Shown here one piece after another: positions 5,798 through 7,708 of a DNA stretch of 7,708 nucleotides. The notes under the pieces are model-generated. The model saw only the letters and a program-made list of their open reading frames with translations, made no database searches and was not told where the DNA came from. Position 1 is the stretch's first letter, and each line of letters opens with the position of its first letter. A program made the position numbers and the translations under genes. The stretch covers positions 1 to 7,708 of the forward strand of contig JAITFA010000164.1 in NCBI GenBank assembly GCA_031281685.1. The letters are read 5' to 3'. This DNA is from Treponema sp. (lineage in GTDB: Bacteria > Spirochaetota > Spirochaetia > Treponematales > Breznakiellaceae).

Positions 5798-7132
5798 TTA
5801 CGAGCTATAGAACGAGAGGTATATCAACTCCGGGTGATATTCAAAGTGCATGGTGTCATACGTCGCCCATTTGCCGCCCCAAATAAAACCTTCGTCCTCA
5901 AAGACGCATACCACGGAACGGGGAGGATTCAGCTTGTCTTCTTCCGGCACAGCGCGGAAGTCAACGCCTTTTTGCTGGGTCCAGAGCCAGTAGGTCTCCT
6001 TGCCCGGGACCGTCTTCATCAGTAAATCAATCGCCGTGCCGTAGGAGTGAAAGCTGCGGCTGGCGCTGCCCGCAATGTTCCGCCAATTCCACGCGCCAAT
6101 GCTGTCCAATGATTTCTTCCACGCGGTGATTGCTTCGTCCTCTTTTTCAAGCTCGTTGATGCGCTGCTCAGCCCGCGCCAGCGGCGCGACAATCCGCTCG
6201 TGTACAGTTACCGCGCTTCCAAAAAACCTGACGGTCCTTTGATGCGCAAACGCCTCTGCGCGGGTCTCGCATTGCAGCAGTTTCTCATAAAAGTTTGAGC
6301 GAACTGCGCCAGAATTGGATCGGCTATACCCGCGGCTCGCGCTGCCCGTGAATATACTCCTGCGCCAAAAGAGTTCCCGGGCGGCAGCTCTCCACGTATT
6401 ACGCTCCGTGGTATCGTCGCTAAATTCCGTAACATAACGGGGTATTGACTGACGCCGGAAGTCCGCAGCCTGTTTCACCTCGGTTTCGCTTAAAAGTTTG
6501 CCCTGAGCATAGTAATACCGCTCCCCATCCATCTCGACCGTCCAATCGCCGTCATACAATACCGCCTCACCAAGCCGGTCAGGATAGGCAGCCGCAAAAG
6601 CCTTCATCACTGCTTCAGCCTGTTCGCCCGCGCCCCGCAGCGCGTCAAGCTCCGCGCTAAGCGCCGCAAGCAGGGTATCCACCTGCTCGCCTACACCTTT
6701 CATGTTAAAAAACGAAACATCCGTAAAGCCGCCGCCAGCGCGTATCACGCGGGGCCGATATATCCGTTTTTCAAAAAGCTCACTGTAATCAGCATTACTG
6801 TCCGCGCCGGTCCAGAAGGGAATGACAATACCGTCAAAGAAGTCAGTGTTAGACAAGAAACTCTGCATTGGCAGGGCTATATCCTGGTCAACAATTGGAG
6901 CGCCAATAAAATAGTAGCGGTAAGCCAGTAAATCGGGCAGCGCTTGTTTACCCGCAATATCAAACAAGGCGGAACCTGTTTTTTCAGCAAGCAGTTTTGC
7001 CACCCGCCGCGTTTCAGCCTTTTCTGAATAGTAAAGCACGACGCTATCTGTTTCCTCCGGCTGTTTTTCAGCGCAGGATGCCAGCGCGAGGGCTAGTATA
7101 CAAAGTATGGTAAAATACTTGCAACATGCCAT
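5798..7132 (-). CDS. Lipoprotein fusing a degenerate flavodoxin-like domain to an M15-family zinc peptidase
   Basis: This is an exported lipoprotein of 444 residues. 'MACCKYFTILCILALALASC' is a signal peptide ending in a lipobox (L17-A-S-C20). Residues 30-165 resemble flavodoxin: 'VVLYYSEKAETRRVAKLLAEKTG', 'YYFIGAPI', 'MQSFLSNTDFFDGIVIPFWT'. The FMN phosphate loop, normally S/T-x-T-G-x-T, reads SEKAET, and the aromatic 'PIWW' segment is 'PIVDQD', so flavin binding is doubtful. Residues 195-340 form a linker with a helical, charged stretch (about 318-341). The C-terminus is an M15 (VanY/CwlK-like) peptidase: 'SFHSYGTAID' (360-369) supplies zinc ligands His362 and Asp369, and 'GFIWGGKWATYDTMHFEYHPE' (415-435) supplies the probable catalytic Asp426 and zinc ligand His429. 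Such enzymes cut D-Ala-D-Ala or L-Ala-D-Glu bonds in peptidoglycan. The peptidase motifs are intact. The site is probably the periplasmic face of a membrane. A functional link with the pectin genes is not evident; it is only co-directional with them. No Shine-Dalgarno site precedes the ATG. Confidence 0.85.
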   Translation of the reverse strand: MACCKYFTILCILALALASCAEKQPEETDSVVLYYSEKAETRRVAKLLAEKTGSALFDIAGKQALPDLLAYRYYFIGAPIVDQDIALPMQSFLSNTDFFDGIVIPFWTGADSNADYSELFEKRIYRPRVIRAGGGFTDVSFFNMKGVGEQVDTLLAALSAELDALRGAGEQAEAVMKAFAAAYPDRLGEAVLYDGDWTVEMDGERYYYAQGKLLSETEVKQAADFRRQSIPRYVTEFSDDTTERNTWRAAARELFWRRSIFTGSASRGYSRSNSGAVRSNFYEKLLQCETRAEAFAHQRTVRFFGSAVTVHERIVAPLARAEQRINELEKEDEAITAWKKSLDSIGAWNWRNIAGSASRSFHSYGTAIDLLMKTVPGKETYWLWTQQKGVDFRAVPEEDKLNPPRSVVCVFEDEGFIWGGKWATYDTMHFEYHPELIYLSFYSS

Positions 7133-7190
7133 TGGCGATAATGTATACCAACGCCGCCGCTCTGTCCATCAGGCTTTTGCCCGCGCCCGC

Positions 7191-7708
7191 TTAGGTCTCT
7201 GGCACCGGCATCTGTGTCTGGCACTGGCTTAGGTCTCTGGTATCATGTCTGACACCCGCGTCTGCGTCTGACACAAGCGTCTCTGGCACCTGCGTCTGTG
7301 TCTGGCACAAGCATCTCTGGCACCGGCGTCTGCGTCTGGTACCAGCACGGGGCTTAGGTCTCTGGTACCCACGTCTGGCACCGACGTCTGTGTCTGGCAC
7401 TGGCTTAGGTCTCTGGTACCCACGTCTGTGTCTGGCACCGCGTGTCTGGCACCCAGCGTCTGCGTCTGACACAAGCGTCTCTGGCACCTGCGTCTGGCAC
7501 CAATGTCTCTAGCACCTTGTGCCGGTGTCTGGCATCAGCGTCTGCGTCTGGTACCAGCACGGGGCTTAGGTCTCTGGTACCCACGTCTGGCACCGGCATC
7601 TGTGTCTGGCACTGGCTTAGGTCTCTGGTATCATGTCTGACACCCGCGTCTGCGTCTGACACAAGCGTCTCTGGCACCGGCGTCTGGCACCAATGTCTCT
7701 AGCACCTT
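7191..7708. repeat. Complex degenerate repeat array of GTCTGGCAC-type words (continues past the window)
   Basis: The whole 518 bp is built from a few short words on the + strand: TCTGGCAC (about fifteen copies), GTCTGC/GTCTGT, GTCTGACACAAGC and GGCTTAGGTCTCTGGTA (starting at 7226, 7351, 7402, 7563 and 7614). Larger blocks are duplicated: 7198-7290 equals 7586-7678 exactly (93 bp), 7326-7418 matches 7538-7630 with two differences, and 7456-7518 matches 7646-7708 with one difference. The words have lengths such as 6, 13, 15, 17 and 24 bp, so no reading frame is kept. The frames that stay open on the minus strand give the same CQTQT, VPDTDVG and ARHRR words in turn, as expected of non-coding repeats lacking stop triplets. 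CTGGTACCAG, a 10-bp palindrome, occurs twice. I find no conserved spacer pattern of a CRISPR and no gene. Confidence 0.9.

Noticed and set aside
7133..7160. TATACATTAT just upstream of the M15 lipoprotein gene as a promoter
   Set aside because: It lies only a few bases before the ATG with no -35 partner, and would require a leaderless transcript.
7229..7677. Minus-strand repeat proteins of 80-98 residues within the array
   Set aside because: Several overlapping frames show the same words, the repeat lengths are not multiples of three, and no ribosome site was seen. These are best explained as by-products of the DNA repeat.
7191..7708. CRISPR array
   Set aside because: There are many short related words with irregular spacing and order, no constant repeat of 24-40 bp alternating with unique spacers, and no cas genes in the window.

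Overview
The window looks like chromosome from a spirochaete, most likely a Treponema of the termite-gut or similar host-associated type. This is inferred from protein style only: a solute-binding protein with a spirochaete-like 'FASGGSQ' signal-peptide end, an M15 peptidase of a kind I associate with treponemes, an AraC regulator with a receiver-like N-terminus, and moderate-to-high GC. No rRNA, tRNA or other taxonomic anchor is present.

Layout: at the left edge, bases 1-96 (+) hold the last 31 codons of a gene that begins outside the window, probably an Rpn/PD-(D/E)XK 'transposase-nuclease' protein. It converges on a block of six genes, all on the minus strand. In transcription order (right to left) these are: a lipoprotein joining a degenerate flavodoxin-like domain to an M15 zinc peptidase (7132-5798); an AraC-type regulator (5743-4895); two sugar ABC permeases of the YteP/LplB and YtcP/LplC families (4807-3890 and 3877-2957); a signal-peptide-bearing solute-binding protein (2898-1315); and a cytoplasmic GH105 unsaturated rhamnogalacturonyl hydrolase, YteR-like (1302-202). 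The right end (7191-7708, running off the window) is a dense array of imperfect GTCTGGCAC-type repeats with long nested duplications.

Function: the last four genes form a compact import-and-degrade cassette for pectin fragments. The binding protein captures unsaturated rhamnogalacturonan oligosaccharides, the two permeases move them in, and GH105 removes the terminal unsaturated uronic acid. The AraC regulator just upstream is the obvious candidate controller. A perfect palindrome lies where the -35 box of the cassette promoter would be, and its half-site recurs upstream of the regulator gene. There is no ATPase and no polysaccharide lyase here, so the ATPase must be encoded elsewhere, and the substrate may come from other enzymes or other organisms.

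The least ordinary items are the flavodoxin-like/M15 lipoprotein fusion and the right-hand repeat array. Nothing in the window is clearly a new multi-gene system.
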